From Pseudomonas sp. (lineage in GTDB: Bacteria > Pseudomonadota > Gammaproteobacteria > Pseudomonadales > Pseudomonadaceae): 64,000 nucleotides of DNA. The notes below the pieces were generated by a model. It was not told the origin of the DNA and did not search any database. It was given only the letters and a program-made list of their open reading frames with translations. How positions within the stretch are numbered: position 1 is the first letter of the stretch; every line of letters begins with the position of its first letter. Below are positions 46,106 to 55,385 of this stretch, one piece after another. Location: the NCBI RefSeq assembly GCF_030698175.1, contig NZ_JAUYNT010000018.1, positions 124,001 through 188,000 on the forward strand. Direction: 5' to 3'. Made by a program: the position numbers and the translations under genes.

Positions 46106-48250
46106 ATGAAATTCAAATCCATCCAGTTTTCTGTGGCCGCTTTGGCGGGCGCCAGCGTGCTCGCGGTGGTGGTTGCGCTGGTGCTGTACTCAGTGTTTGC
46201 CGGCAATCGTACCCAAGTCTTGGTGCAACAACGCACCCAAGAGCTGCTGGAGAAGGTCATCAATGAGCGGCTGATCGCCCTGGCAAGCTCACAGGCCAGC
46301 AAGATCCAACTGGACCTTGAGTTCGCCCTGACCACCGCCCGCGCACTGGCGCAGACCAATATGCTGATGGGCGAAACGGACGCCAGCGGCACGCCACAGC
46401 TGAGCATAAGCCGCGAAGAACTCTCCAACCTGGCCAAGCAAGCGCTGATGGCTAACCCCAAACTGCTGGATTTCTATATTGGTTGGGAGCCGAACGCCTT
46501 CGACGGCAACGACGATCTCTACAAAGGCCAGGCCGACAAAGGCTACGACGACACCGGGCGTTTTATGCCCTGGTGGTATCGCAAACCCGATGGCAGCGCG
46601 ACCGTAGAAGCGCTCACCGCCACGCAAATGGAAAGCAGCAAACTGCTGCCCACTGGAGTGCCTGAGGGCGAATATTACCTGTGCCCAAAACGCACCAAAA
46701 AAGCCTGCGTGATCGACCCAGCACCCTATGAAATCAACGGCAAAATGGTCCTAAGCTCGGCCTTTAGCGTGCCGGTGCTGATCAACAACAAGGTGGTTGG
46801 CGTGGTCGGCAATGACTTGGCCATGGACTTCATTCAAGACCTGCTCACCAGCGCCAACAAACAACTCTATGCAGGCGCCGGCGAGCTGGCGCTGTTCTCG
46901 GCCAATGACAGCGTGGTCGCCTACACCAAGGACGCCCAGCAAATTGGCAAACCCGGCAGCCAAGTGCTGAATGGCGCCGACCTCAGCCACCTTAAGCAAC
47001 TCAGTGGCGACCAGCCGTTTTACCAAGTCGACGAGGAACAGGGCGAGATTCATGTGTTTATGCCCCTGAGCATTGGCGATACCGGCGTGCGCTGGAAACT
47101 GATGCTGCAACTGCCGATCAGTGCGGTGATGGGTGACCTGAAAAACCTCCAGACGGATTTGCAAGCGCAAAGCCAGGCCGACACCCTCGGCATGACCCTG
47201 GTGGGCCTTCTGATCGCCGCGCTGGGTTTGCTGGTGGTGTGGTTTGTCGGCTACGGGATTGCGCGGCCGCTCAAGCAAATGGTCGCCATGCTCGACGACA
47301 TCGCCAAGGGTGAAGGTGATCTGACCCGCCGTTTGACGACCGACCGGGTTGACGAACTGGGCGCCATCGCCAATGGCTTCAACACCTTCCTGAGCAAACT
47401 GCAGTCGATGATCAGCCAGGTGGTGACCTCGGTGCAGCAGGTCAGCGACTCCTCCGAGCACAGCGCCGACATCGCCATCCGCACCCACCAAGGCATGCAG
47501 CGGCAGATGACCGAGATCGAACTAGTGGCCACCGCCGTCCATGAGATGACCGCCACCGCCCAAGAGGTAGCGCGCAACGCCACCCACGCTGCCGAAGCAG
47601 CCAGCCACGCCGATCAAGCCGCTAACAACGGCAAGACCATCGTGCACAGCACCACCCAGGCGATTGCCGCCCTGGCCAGCGAAATTGGCCGCGCCGTTGG
47701 CGTGGTGCAAAACCTGGCCAAGGACAGCGAAAACATCAATGCCATTTTGACCGCCATCCGCGGGATTGCCGAACAAACCAACCTGCTGGCCCTCAACGCC
47801 GCGATTGAAGCGGCACGGGCCGGTGAGCAAGGCCGTGGCTTTGCCGTGGTGGCCGATGAGGTGCGTAATCTCGCGCAAAAAACCCAGCAGGCCACCGAAG
47901 AAATCCAGAAGATGATCCAGCAACTGCAAAGCGGCACCCGCGAAGTGGTCAAGGTCATGGAAGACAGCCAAGCCAAGACCGACGACAGCGTCAGACACGC
48001 CGCCGAAGCCGCCAATGCACTGGAGTCGATCACCCAGGCGGTGTCGGTGATCAACGACATGAACAACCAGATCGCCAGCGCCGCCGAGGAGCAAAGCGCC
48101 GTGGCCGAAGACATCAACCGCAACGTCACCAACATCGATCAGGTCGCCAACCAGGTGGCCTCCGGTGCCGACGAAGCCAGCCGCGCCAGCGCCGAACTGA
48201 CCAAACTGGCCGAGCAACAGCGGCGGCTGATCAACCAGTTCCGGGTTTGA
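46106..48250 (+). CDS. Methyl-accepting chemotaxis protein with periplasmic Cache domain
   Basis: A 714-residue chemoreceptor. The first membrane helix spans about 10-32. The periplasmic part (about 35-360) is a double Cache domain; [12 protein letters not shown] and [15 protein letters not shown] fit the ligand pocket region. The second helix (about 370-390) is followed by HAMP. The signalling domain contains the invariant hairpin [20 protein letters not shown]. The chain ends in LINQFRV without a CheR-binding pentapeptide. It senses an external small molecule; the arrangement resembles amino acid receptors, but the ligand is not certain. It stands alone behind a MITE. Confidence 0.92.
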   Translation: MKFKSIQFSVAALAGASVLAVVVALVLYSVFAGNRTQVLVQQRTQELLEKVINERLIALASSQASKIQLDLEFALTTARALAQTNMLMGETDASGTPQLSISREELSNLAKQALMANPKLLDFYIGWEPNAFDGNDDLYKGQADKGYDDTGRFMPWWYRKPDGSATVEALTATQMESSKLLPTGVPEGEYYLCPKRTKKACVIDPAPYEINGKMVLSSAFSVPVLINNKVVGVVGNDLAMDFIQDLLTSANKQLYAGAGELALFSANDSVVAYTKDAQQIGKPGSQVLNGADLSHLKQLSGDQPFYQVDEEQGEIHVFMPLSIGDTGVRWKLMLQLPISAVMGDLKNLQTDLQAQSQADTLGMTLVGLLIAALGLLVVWFVGYGIARPLKQMVAMLDDIAKGEGDLTRRLTTDRVDELGAIANGFNTFLSKLQSMISQVVTSVQQVSDSSEHSADIAIRTHQGMQRQMTEIELVATAVHEMTATAQEVARNATHAAEAASHADQAANNGKTIVHSTTQAIAALASEIGRAVGVVQNLAKDSENINAILTAIRGIAEQTNLLALNAAIEAARAGEQGRGFAVVADEVRNLAQKTQQATEEIQKMIQQLQSGTREVVKVMEDSQAKTDDSVRHAAEAANALESITQAVSVINDMNNQIASAAEEQSAVAEDINRNVTNIDQVANQVASGADEASRASAELTKLAEQQRRLINQFRV

Positions 48251-48256
48251 TTATTT

Positions 48257-48327
48257 GTAGGGTGGGTTAGCGGCGCGGGCGGTGGTTGTTTGCACCACCG
48301 CGAAAGCCGGGCGCCGCGTAACCCACC
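48257..48327. repeat. GTAGGGTGGGTTAGCGGCGCG element, third copy
   Basis: GTAGGGTGGGTTAGCGGCGCGGGC pairs with GCGCCGCGTAACCCACC. A longer degenerate stretch follows up to about 48482 (GGACTG and CAGTCC units, ending ACACCCTACG). No gene is seen from 48251 to 48515. Confidence 0.8.
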
Positions 48328-48515
48328 ATGCGGTTTGCCGGTAGACCGCGATGGGCTGACGGGCGGACGTAGGGCGGACTCAGGAGCGTAGCGAACAGTC
48401 CGCCAATCAGCGCCATACCCCGGACCGCCGCGAACAGTCCACCAGCCAGTGGCGTACTGCCTGCGGCGAGTACACCCTACGCAAGGCGCAACGCCGCATC
48501 GCCTAGCGCCGGCTT

Positions 48516-49133
48516 TCACCCCGGCGTCAGGCACTCGGGGGCATCCAGCTTGGGATCATTAATCAGATTGGCCAACACCCGCTCGCGCAAGGCTGGCTGG
48601 GGGCCGGCCAACAGTGCCTGTAACAACTCCGGCGCGCTGTCCGCCGCCAACCAGGCTTGCTGGCCGGCCTCATCGAGCAACAGCGGCCGGCGTTGATTAG
48701 CCGCCGCCTGGGTCACCAGCGCCACGCTCAGATAGCTATGACCCTCAACCGGATAAGCCTCCCAGACACCGGCGAAATACAGCAGCGGCGCCTCTTGGCT
48801 GAGCCAGAACGGCCGTTTGCGCGCGGTGCCCCGCCATTCGTAAAAGCCATTGGCCGGCACCAGACAGCGGCGTTGCTTAAACGCGTCACGAAACATCGGC
48901 TGCTCGGCCAGGGTTTCCGCCCGGGCGTGGGCCGGGGTGCGTGACCAGTCCGTCAACCACGGCGGGGTTAAGCCCCAACGCGCCGTGGCCGCTTGGCGCT
49001 GCCCATCTTCATTGCGCAGCATCAACACGCTCGCACCCGGAGCAATATTCCAGTGCGGCTGCTGATCGGCGGGAAACCCAGGCATGGCGGCAAACGTGGC
49101 GGGCCAGCGAAACAGTGCAAAACGTCCACACAT
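48516..49133 (-). CDS. SRAP/YedK-family protein
   Basis: A 205-residue member of the SRAP (HMCES/YedK) family that shields abasic sites in single-stranded DNA by a covalent bond through Cys2. The start MCGRFAL at 49133 places Cys at position 2, as the mechanism requires; the ORF-track start would bury it. NARAE-like HARAETLAEQPMFRDAF and CLVPANGFYEW (with the conserved Glu) are present. The usual HDR(M/R)P segment with catalytic His is replaced by AANQRRPLLL, so the His seems absent. The link to the SOS response is only by family. Confidence 0.88.
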   Translation of the reverse strand: MCGRFALFRWPATFAAMPGFPADQQPHWNIAPGASVLMLRNEDGQRQAATARWGLTPPWLTDWSRTPAHARAETLAEQPMFRDAFKQRRCLVPANGFYEWRGTARKRPFWLSQEAPLLYFAGVWEAYPVEGHSYLSVALVTQAAANQRRPLLLDEAGQQAWLAADSAPELLQALLAGPQPALRERVLANLINDPKLDAPECLTPG

Positions 49134-49329
49134 AGGGGCGGTAAAACTCAAGAGGGCAAAGAATCAGCAGCGCGGGTGGCCGTTAAAAACTGGCGACGCT
49201 ACATCGGCCAGCAGTTGCGCGGCATTGTACCCAGTGATCGATTGCTGTGCGCGCTTGGCCACCTTCGGCCAACGACAAACCCTCAAGCCACTCTGCCAAT
49301 GAAGAAAGCTAAGGCAAATCAGGCGTTCT

Positions 49330-50340
49330 TCAGTCGCGTCGAATAACCGCCGCCGACGGCAACATGCGCAGTGCGCAACCTAGCTCAACTTTGCTGCGTA
49401 CCCCCAGTTGCAGGTAGCAGTTGCGCAGATAGGTACGCACCGTCGCCGGACTCAACACCAGCAGTTTGGCGATTTCCTTGTAGGAATGCCCGGCGGCAAA
49501 CAGCATCGCTGCGGTGCGTTCACGGGGTGCCAATGCCACCCGCCGCTCCTGGGTTTTCAGGGTCAGCACCACTTGCTCGCCGAGCGGATTGAGGGTCAGC
49601 GTCGCGCGGCCCAGGCGCATCACGCAGGGTGCATTGGCCAGTCGCGCCGTCACCGCCGCCGGCAGCACCGAGCCGCCCCAACCGGGCACTTCGCGCAGGA
49701 TGCTGGCACACAGGCGCGCGCCCACATAAAGCAAGCGACCATCGGCGGCGACCACCGCACAATCGCTCGGATCATCGGCCACACCGGCGCGCAGCAGATC
49801 CTGCAATTGAAAGCGCCAGAGCTGCAGCAGCTGATCGCAGAAGGCCGCAAACACCTTGGCCTCGGCCTCATCGAAGGCCTGCTGGGCCTCACCGCGATAC
49901 AGGCAGACAAAAAACGTCATGCCGCTTTCCGGCAGGGCGAAGGTGATGCAGAGCAGGTGGTAGATATCGTGCCGGCGGGCGAAGTCATTGACTGCGGCGC
50001 AAGGATCATCGAAACCACTGAAACGCACTATCTCGCCCAGATGGCTCAGGGTGCTGTGGGAGAACTCGTCCAGATCAGCCACCTGACTCCATTCGCTGGC
50101 GAACGAGGGGCTCAGGTTCAGGCTGCCGTGCATCCAGCTTTGCGGCGGCGCGCTCTGCGTGGGCCCGGACATCTCGCCCCACCAGGCCGAGGCAAACGGC
50201 ACCAGCTCGGCAAAATTCTGCAAGCCTTCGCCGATAAACTGCGCCGCCCCGCGCTCACGCGCCAGACGCGTCAGTTGCAGTACGCAACGATTGAACGCAT
50301 CCAACGCTCCCGGTTGTGACATGGCCCCGTACTGAATCAC
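49330..50340 (-). CDS. LuxR-type helix-turn-helix regulator
   Basis: A 336-residue regulator. The C-terminal LuxR/GerE domain (about 265-325) reads LAPRERTAAMLFAAGHSYKEIAKLLVLSPATVRTYLRNCYLQLGV. The N-terminal 250 residues are not a classic autoinducer domain and resemble no domain that I can name. The ATG near 50322 (MSQPGAL) is an alternative start. It directly follows the aldehyde dehydrogenase gene on the same strand (51 bases), so it may control the glycosyltransferase/cupin/ABC cluster. That is inferred from position. Confidence 0.85.
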   Translation of the reverse strand: MIQYGAMSQPGALDAFNRCVLQLTRLARERGAAQFIGEGLQNFAELVPFASAWWGEMSGPTQSAPPQSWMHGSLNLSPSFASEWSQVADLDEFSHSTLSHLGEIVRFSGFDDPCAAVNDFARRHDIYHLLCITFALPESGMTFFVCLYRGEAQQAFDEAEAKVFAAFCDQLLQLWRFQLQDLLRAGVADDPSDCAVVAADGRLLYVGARLCASILREVPGWGGSVLPAAVTARLANAPCVMRLGRATLTLNPLGEQVVLTLKTQERRVALAPRERTAAMLFAAGHSYKEIAKLLVLSPATVRTYLRNCYLQLGVRSKVELGCALRMLPSAAVIRRD

Positions 50341-50391
50341 TACCCTGCTCCGTCATTTACGCTGGCGCTGAAGATAACAGCCTGACCTTTA

Positions 50392-51894
50392 CTACGCCGA
50401 GTAAAACACCTCGTCCGAGTACGGGTACCACCAGTCATGCACCTTCGGCTGGTGGTCGATGATGACCATTTTCGAGCGGCGGAACACATCCAGGCCTTGG
50501 CGACCCAACTCGCGGCCCATGCCGGACATTTTCCAGCCGCCAAAGGGCAAGGCGTCGTTATCGATCAGCGGATTATTCACCCAGACCATCCCGGCTTCCA
50601 GGCGATCGGCTGCTTCCATGGCCTCGGCCAAATCGGTGGAGAACAGCGAGGCGCCAAGACCGAAGTGCGAGTCATTGGCCATGCCGATGGCCTGGTCGAA
50701 GTCCGTCACCTTACAGATCGCCGCCACCGGGCCGAAGCATTCCTCGTTGAGAATATCCATCTCGCGGGTCACGCCGGTGAGGATGGTGGGTTCAAAGAAC
50801 CAACCCACCGGCTGGCTTGGCGGGATACGCCCGCCGCAGACCACAGTCGCGCCCTTGGCCACGGCATCGGCCACCAGACGCATGACTTTGTCCCGCGCCG
50901 CCTCGCTGACCAACGGGCCGATTTCGCTGTGTTCCAGGCCATGGCCGATGCGCAGCTTTTTCGTCATTTCGACAAAGCGCGCCACGAAGGCATCGTGGAT
51001 TTCCTCGACCACAAAGAAGCGTTCGGCCGAGGTGCAGATCTGCCCGGTGAGGTGGAAGGCTGCCGTCACCGAACCGGCCACCGCCACCTCCAGTGGCGCG
51101 TGTTTGGAGACGATCAGCGCATCACTGCCACCGGCCTCGATCACGCAGGGCTTCATCCGCTCGGCGCACGCCACCGCCACCGCCTTGCCAGCCGCGACGC
51201 TGCCGGTAAAGGCCACCGCGTGAGTGGCATCCGACTGGATCAGCAATTGCGCGGTTTGCGCATCACCCGGCACGCAACACACCAGCCCGGCCGGCAACAG
51301 GCGGAAGTACTGCATGAACTGCAGGGTGCAGAGGGTGGTGGCTTCTGCCGGTTTGATGATGCAGGCGTTGCCAGCGGCGAGCGATGCAGCGACCGTCCAG
51401 CACATCAGCAGAATCGGGAAGTTGAACGGCATGATGTGCACGCTGACGCCAATCGGCTCGTAGCGCGCGTGCTGGAACGAGCCCAGCTGAGTGGTGCCGG
51501 CGACCTTGCCGGCTTCGTCACGGGCCATCTCGGCGTAGTAGCGAAAAATCGGCGCGCAATTGGCCAGCTCGCCCATGGCCTCGGGAAAGGGTTTGCCCAT
51601 TTCCAAGGTCATCAAACGCGCCGCTTCGCGGTTGACCGCCACGTTGCCTTCGATGGCATTGGCCAGTTGATGCAGCAGCGCCGCACGGCTCTTGGCATCG
51701 ACCTGGCGCCAGCCTTTTTGCGCGGCATTGGCGGCGGCGATGGCGTTGTTCACATCCGCCTCGTCGCACAGACCAATCTGCCCAACCTGCTCCAGGGTGG
51801 CCGGGTTGATGATGACGCGCAGGCGCTGGGTCAGCGGGGCAATAAAGCTCGGATTGATAAAGTGCAGCGGCTGATCGTGGGCAAATGCGGTCAT
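50392..51894 (-). CDS. NAD(P)-dependent aldehyde dehydrogenase
   Basis: A 500-residue aldehyde dehydrogenase oxidising an aldehyde to its acid. The catalytic Cys lies in LTGQICTSAERFFVV (about 290) and the Glu in CVIEAGGSDALIV (about 255). MPFNFPILLM and AFTGSVAAGKAVA bind the cofactor, and EECFGPVAAICKV is near the C-terminus. The start MTAFAHD follows GGAG. The sequence is nearest the succinate-semialdehyde type of the superfamily, but the substrate cannot be read. A REP-containing gap separates it from the upstream kinase gene. Confidence 0.92.
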   Translation of the reverse strand: MTAFAHDQPLHFINPSFIAPLTQRLRVIINPATLEQVGQIGLCDEADVNNAIAAANAAQKGWRQVDAKSRAALLHQLANAIEGNVAVNREAARLMTLEMGKPFPEAMGELANCAPIFRYYAEMARDEAGKVAGTTQLGSFQHARYEPIGVSVHIMPFNFPILLMCWTVAASLAAGNACIIKPAEATTLCTLQFMQYFRLLPAGLVCCVPGDAQTAQLLIQSDATHAVAFTGSVAAGKAVAVACAERMKPCVIEAGGSDALIVSKHAPLEVAVAGSVTAAFHLTGQICTSAERFFVVEEIHDAFVARFVEMTKKLRIGHGLEHSEIGPLVSEAARDKVMRLVADAVAKGATVVCGGRIPPSQPVGWFFEPTILTGVTREMDILNEECFGPVAAICKVTDFDQAIGMANDSHFGLGASLFSTDLAEAMEAADRLEAGMVWVNNPLIDNDALPFGGWKMSGMGRELGRQGLDVFRRSKMVIIDHQPKVHDWWYPYSDEVFYSA

Positions 51895-52016
51895 GGATAA
51901 CTCCAAGCGATAAATAAGGTTCTGTAGCGGCTATCTGTTGCAGGCCTTGTTTTGCAGGCTTTGTACCCAACACCTGACTTGAGCAGTGGCAAAATTGGCG
52001 GCGTACTTGCGCTTGC

Positions 52017-52101
52017 TTCGCGGCTAAAGCCGCTCCTACACAAACCTGGCACCTGCAACCCTTTCATCGGCCGGCCCTTGTAGGAGCGGATTTATCCGCG
52101 A
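52017..52101. repeat. REP-like repeats at the end of the kinase gene
   Basis: TTCGCGGCTAAAGCCGCTCCTACA (52017-52040) and TGTAGGAGCGGATTTATCCGCGA (52079-52101) face each other. The second lies within the kinase reading frame and encodes its last residues. Confidence 0.85.
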
Positions 52102-53109
52102 TTGCTCGAGCAACGCCAGCGGCTGTTGCCAGCCAGACAGATGCCGGTCGAGAAAGGCGCGCAGCGGTTGCAGCGCCGTGCCTTGCAGCGCGCGGTCGAG
52201 CAAGCCGAGCACCCGTGGCAGATGGGCGAGGTAATGCTGCTTGCCGTCACGGCGGGCCAGGCGCACGAAGATGCCGGCGACCTTGGCATGCCGCAGGGCG
52301 GCCAGCACCTGGTAGTCGGCGCCGAACTGCTCGGCGTCAACGTCCGAGCGCTGGGCCAGATAGCGGCTTAGCAAATGCTCGCGCAGTGCCTCGGGCACAT
52401 CACGGCGAGCGTCTTCCAGCAGCGACATCAGGTCGTAGGCACAGGCGCCGATCAGCGCGTCCTGAAAATCCAGCAGGCCACAGGCAGCGGTGCCTTCGCG
52501 ACCTTCCAGCAGCATCAGGTTGTCGACGTGAAAATCACGCAACACCAGGGTCTCGCGGCGCTGCGCCACCTCGTCGGCCAGTTGCCCACAGAGCTGCAGA
52601 TAAGGCTCACGCAGAGCCGTCGCTTCCGCGCCCACCAGCAGCGGCGCGTACCAGTCGATAAACAGTGCAGCCTCCGCCAACAAGGCCGGCGCGTCGTAGG
52701 CCGGCACTTCGACCGCCACCGCATTGCTGGCCTGATGCAGGTGCGCCAGGGCATCCACCGCCAGTTCGTACAGCGGCTGCTCGGCATGCCCGGCCGCCAG
52801 CAACCGGGTGTAGGTGGCCTGGCCAAAATCCTCAATCAACGCCAGGCCGTTAAGCGGGTCGCTGACGAGGATTTTCGGGGCCGACAAACCCAGCCAGTGC
52901 AGATGCCGCGCCACACTTAAAAACGGCCCAATCGGCTCCTCCAGCGGTGGCGAATCCATCAGCAACAGGCCGGCCTGGGGCAGGCGAAAATAGCAGCGCC
53001 GTGATGCATCCATCGGCAAGGCTTCAAGGGTCGCAGCGCTGAACCCCGCACCTTCGAGAAAGGCGCGGCGCTGCTGGCTGCGGGCATCGGGCGGGAGAAG
53101 ATCGGCCAT
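52036..53109 (-). CDS. APH-fold kinase, similar to sugar kinase AmgK
   Basis: A 357-residue kinase of the aminoglycoside phosphotransferase fold. The N-terminal DASRRCYFRL and LLMDSPP, the catalytic LRDFHVDNLML (about 190) and LLDFQDALIGACAYDLMSLLEDARRD (about 215-240) follow the pattern of AmgK, which phosphorylates N-acetylmuramate and related sugars at the anomeric carbon. MurU, its usual partner, is absent. The start MADLLPP is five bases after the cupin stop; the ORF track begins 72 codons too early. The last 20 or so residues (SRINPLLQ...) are encoded by a REP repeat. A sugar substrate would fit the neighbouring glycosyltransferase. Confidence 0.8.
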   Translation of the reverse strand: MADLLPPDARSQQRRAFLEGAGFSAATLEALPMDASRRCYFRLPQAGLLLMDSPPLEEPIGPFLSVARHLHWLGLSAPKILVSDPLNGLALIEDFGQATYTRLLAAGHAEQPLYELAVDALAHLHQASNAVAVEVPAYDAPALLAEAALFIDWYAPLLVGAEATALREPYLQLCGQLADEVAQRRETLVLRDFHVDNLMLLEGREGTAACGLLDFQDALIGACAYDLMSLLEDARRDVPEALREHLLSRYLAQRSDVDAEQFGADYQVLAALRHAKVAGIFVRLARRDGKQHYLAHLPRVLGLLDRALQGTALQPLRAFLDRHLSGWQQPLALLEQSRINPLLQGPADERVAGARFV

Positions 53110-53114
53110 GCTAT

Positions 53115-53459
53115 TCACCGGATCATGTAGACCTTTTTGATCGTTTCGTGAACGGTGCAGGTGCCCTTCCAGTCTTTCGGGAAGAAGGCTGCGGTGTCCG
53201 GTTTGATCTCTATCACTTCGCCCGACTCGTGCACGTAGGTGCTGCTGCCTTCGAGGAAGTGGCAGAACTCGTCGCTGGTCACATGGCAGAACCATTTGCC
53301 CGGCGTGCAGATCCAGATACCGCATTCGGACTGGCCTTCCGGGCCCTTGTGCAGCACCACGCCGGAGACTTTCGACTCGCCTTCGAGCATGGTCGGGATG
53401 CTGCCCCAGTCTTTGAGGTCGGTGATTTCAAGCGGGTTGTAGAGATAGGGAGTGGTCAT
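53115..53459 (-). CDS. DUF861-type cupin protein 1
   Basis: A 114-residue cupin of the DUF861/EutQ-like type. The cupin core is visible as GIWICTPGKWFCHVTSDEFCHFLEGSSTYVHESGEVIEIKPD, followed by FFPKDWKGTCTVHETIKKVY. Such small cupins bind sugars, ureides or amines; the function is unknown. It ends five bases before the kinase gene and is paralogous to cupin 2, found 125 bases upstream. A REP pair lies between the two. Confidence 0.88.
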   Translation of the reverse strand: MTTPYLYNPLEITDLKDWGSIPTMLEGESKVSGVVLHKGPEGQSECGIWICTPGKWFCHVTSDEFCHFLEGSSTYVHESGEVIEIKPDTAAFFPKDWKGTCTVHETIKKVYMIR

Positions 53460-53503
53460 GTTTTTTGCTCCTTAGATAAATTCTGGTTTGCTAATGCGCA
53501 ACC

Positions 53504-53574
53504 TGTAGGAGCGGCTTTAGCCGCGATTGGATCGCGCAGAGATCAAAAGCTTCGCGGCTGAAGCCGCTCCTACA
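53504..53574. repeat. Inverted REP pair between the two cupin genes
   Basis: TGTAGGAGCGGCTTTAGCCGCGA and, about 30 bases on, TCGCGGCTGAAGCCGCTCCTACA form one large palindrome with hairpins in both arms. Confidence 0.9.
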
Positions 53575-53584
53575 GGGGACCGAG

Positions 53585-53953
53585 TTAAGCCAGCATGTAC
53601 AGGTTGCGGATGGTTTCCTGAACGTGGCACTCGCCGCTCCAGCCAGCGGGAAACAGCACCAGGGTGTTGGGGTGCACTTCAATCACCTCGCCACTGTCCT
53701 CGCGGTAGGTGGCGCGGCCAGAGACGAAATGGCACAACTCATCGCGCGGGATCGACAGCCGCCAGCGGCCTGGCGTACAGACCCACAAGCCAGTTTCCGG
53801 GCTGTTATTCGGCCCCTTGAACAGCAGGCGACCGCTGGAATGGGAGACGCCTTCGACGGCATCGCTCTGCACGCCCCAGTCCACCAGATCGGTGCGGCTG
53901 CTGACGTCATACAGCGCCGGGGCGCTGCTAATCGGTACGCTGGAGTTAGTCAT
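53585..53953 (-). CDS. DUF861-type cupin protein 2
   Basis: A 122-residue paralogue of cupin 1, with GLWVCTPGRWRLSIPRDELCHFVSGRATYREDSGEVIEVHPN and LFPAGWSGECHVQETIRNLY aligned along the whole core. The start MTNSSVP overlaps the stop of the glycosyltransferase gene by eight bases (ATGACTAA), so the two are translationally coupled. The ORF track extends upstream into the glycosyltransferase frame and is not followed. This coupling ties the cupins to glycosyl transfer in function. Confidence 0.88.
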   Translation of the reverse strand: MTNSSVPISSAPALYDVSSRTDLVDWGVQSDAVEGVSHSSGRLLFKGPNNSPETGLWVCTPGRWRLSIPRDELCHFVSGRATYREDSGEVIEVHPNTLVLFPAGWSGECHVQETIRNLYMLA

Positions 53954-55229
53954 GGTTAAGCAGTCCATCGAGAATTTTCGCCGCGTCTTGCGGGCCTTTG
54001 CGTGATTGCATATAGGCGCTGGTCTGCTGCAACCGGGCGGCCATGGCGCTGTCGTTGAGGCAAGCCTCCAGCTTGGCGGCCAGATCCGCTTCGCTCCATT
54101 GGTAGCGGTCCAGCTTGAAGCCGTGGCCGCTCTCCTCGGCGCGCATGGCGTTGTCGTGACCGTCCCAGACGTAGGACATGACAATCGCCGGTTTGCCGAA
54201 GAACAGGCACTCGGTAAAGCTGTTGTTGCCACCGTGATGGATCACCGCATCGACCTTCTCGATCACCGAGGGTTGCGGGTACCAGTTGGCGATCAGCACG
54301 TTGTCCGGCAGGTCGGTGTATTCGTCCAGGTGCTCGCCGACATTGAACAGTGCGCGGTACGGCAGCTTGCCGATGGCGACGATCAGGCGCTTGAGCAACT
54401 CGACATCACCGGAACCGAGGCTGCCAAAACTCACATAGAGCAGCGGCTGGTCGTTATTGGCTTTGAATTCGGGAATCTCATAGGCCTTGTCGGCCCGCAC
54501 GCAGCCTTGCAGGTAGTGGAACTGCGCCGGCGGTAGCGGGTGGCGACGTTCGAATTTCACCGGGTCCGGATACAGCAGCAGGTTCATAAAGGGCGAAGCT
54601 TCGAAGAAGGTGCCCAGCGGATACGGCTGCTCGCCGTGCTCGACCAGAAACTGATTGAAATCGGCGTGAATCGGCCCGATCACCTGCTCAAATCGCGCTC
54701 TGAACTGCGCGTGGCCGACCTTGTCGTGCACACTCATGCCGGACAGGTGCGGCGGGATGTCCTCGTCTTCGATTTCGTTTTCCGAGCAGGAGATAATCCG
54801 CACCCAGGGCTTGCCGTATTGCTTGATGGCCGGAAACAGAATCACGTTATCGACGCAGATCAAATCCGGCTGCACCTTGGCCAACACGCTGGGCAAATCC
54901 TTCTGCGCCCACTTGGCAGTGTCGACGATGGCGGCCCAGCACTCCTTCACGTAGTTGGGGATCTGCTCCAGCGGCGATTTGCGGAAGTTCGGGATATGGC
55001 CGTTGATAAAGTCGACCCAATACTTGGCCATCTCCTCGGCCGGCATCGGCGCCGACATATTCACCATGTGCTCCTCGAAACCGTAGCCCGAGTAAACCCC
55101 GCTCATGCCTGGGTCTGTGAGGAACACCGCCTTGTGGCCGAGGGCTTCGCAGGCCTGGGCGATGCCGACCGAGTTCAAGGCCGGGCCGTAGGCGGCTTCG
55201 GGGAAGAAGGCGATTACTTTCTGCTTCAT
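53946..55229 (-). CDS. UGT-like glycosyltransferase 1
   Basis: A 427-residue family 1 (UGT/MGT-like, GT-B) glycosyltransferase. The N-terminal acceptor half begins VIAFFPEAAYGPALNSVGIAQACEALGH. The C-terminal donor-binding half shows LYVSFGSLGSGDVELLKRL, NVLIANWYPQPSVIEKVDAVIHHGGNNSFTECLFFGKPAIVMSYVWDGHDNAMRAEE (the nucleotide-sugar signature). It should transfer a sugar from a nucleotide donor to a small molecule. It is coupled to cupin 2 downstream and is a paralogue of the enzyme at 60562. A repeat of about 130 bases separates it from the transporter gene upstream. Confidence 0.9.
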   Translation of the reverse strand: MKQKVIAFFPEAAYGPALNSVGIAQACEALGHKAVFLTDPGMSGVYSGYGFEEHMVNMSAPMPAEEMAKYWVDFINGHIPNFRKSPLEQIPNYVKECWAAIVDTAKWAQKDLPSVLAKVQPDLICVDNVILFPAIKQYGKPWVRIISCSENEIEDEDIPPHLSGMSVHDKVGHAQFRARFEQVIGPIHADFNQFLVEHGEQPYPLGTFFEASPFMNLLLYPDPVKFERRHPLPPAQFHYLQGCVRADKAYEIPEFKANNDQPLLYVSFGSLGSGDVELLKRLIVAIGKLPYRALFNVGEHLDEYTDLPDNVLIANWYPQPSVIEKVDAVIHHGGNNSFTECLFFGKPAIVMSYVWDGHDNAMRAEESGHGFKLDRYQWSEADLAAKLEACLNDSAMAARLQQTSAYMQSRKGPQDAAKILDGLLNHD

Positions 55230-55251
55230 TGCGTTACTCCTGCCTGGTCTG

Positions 55252-55381
55252 TGGAACGATCTGCTGCGCGTCGGCCCTGCTGCGTTAAAAACCGACTCCT
55301 AATGCTCATTGGCTACAGCCAACTCCGCTTCCTCGCCTGCTTTTGCCTTGCATGGCTCTAGCTCGCGAGATCGTTAAAAAA
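55252..55381. repeat. Inverted-repeat element between glycosyltransferase and transporter
   Basis: GGAACGATCTGCTGCGCG at one end faces CGCGAGATCGTTAAAAA at the other, and a central short palindrome (TTGGCTACAGCCAA) is present. It resembles the MITE-like sequences at 33292 and 45841 in design, not in base sequence. Confidence 0.6.
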
Positions 55382-55385
55382 TGCC

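Noticed and set aside
50437-51900. 487-codon plus-strand frame opposite the aldehyde dehydrogenase
   Set aside because: Shadow of a clear enzyme gene; composition typical of reversed high-GC coding sequence.
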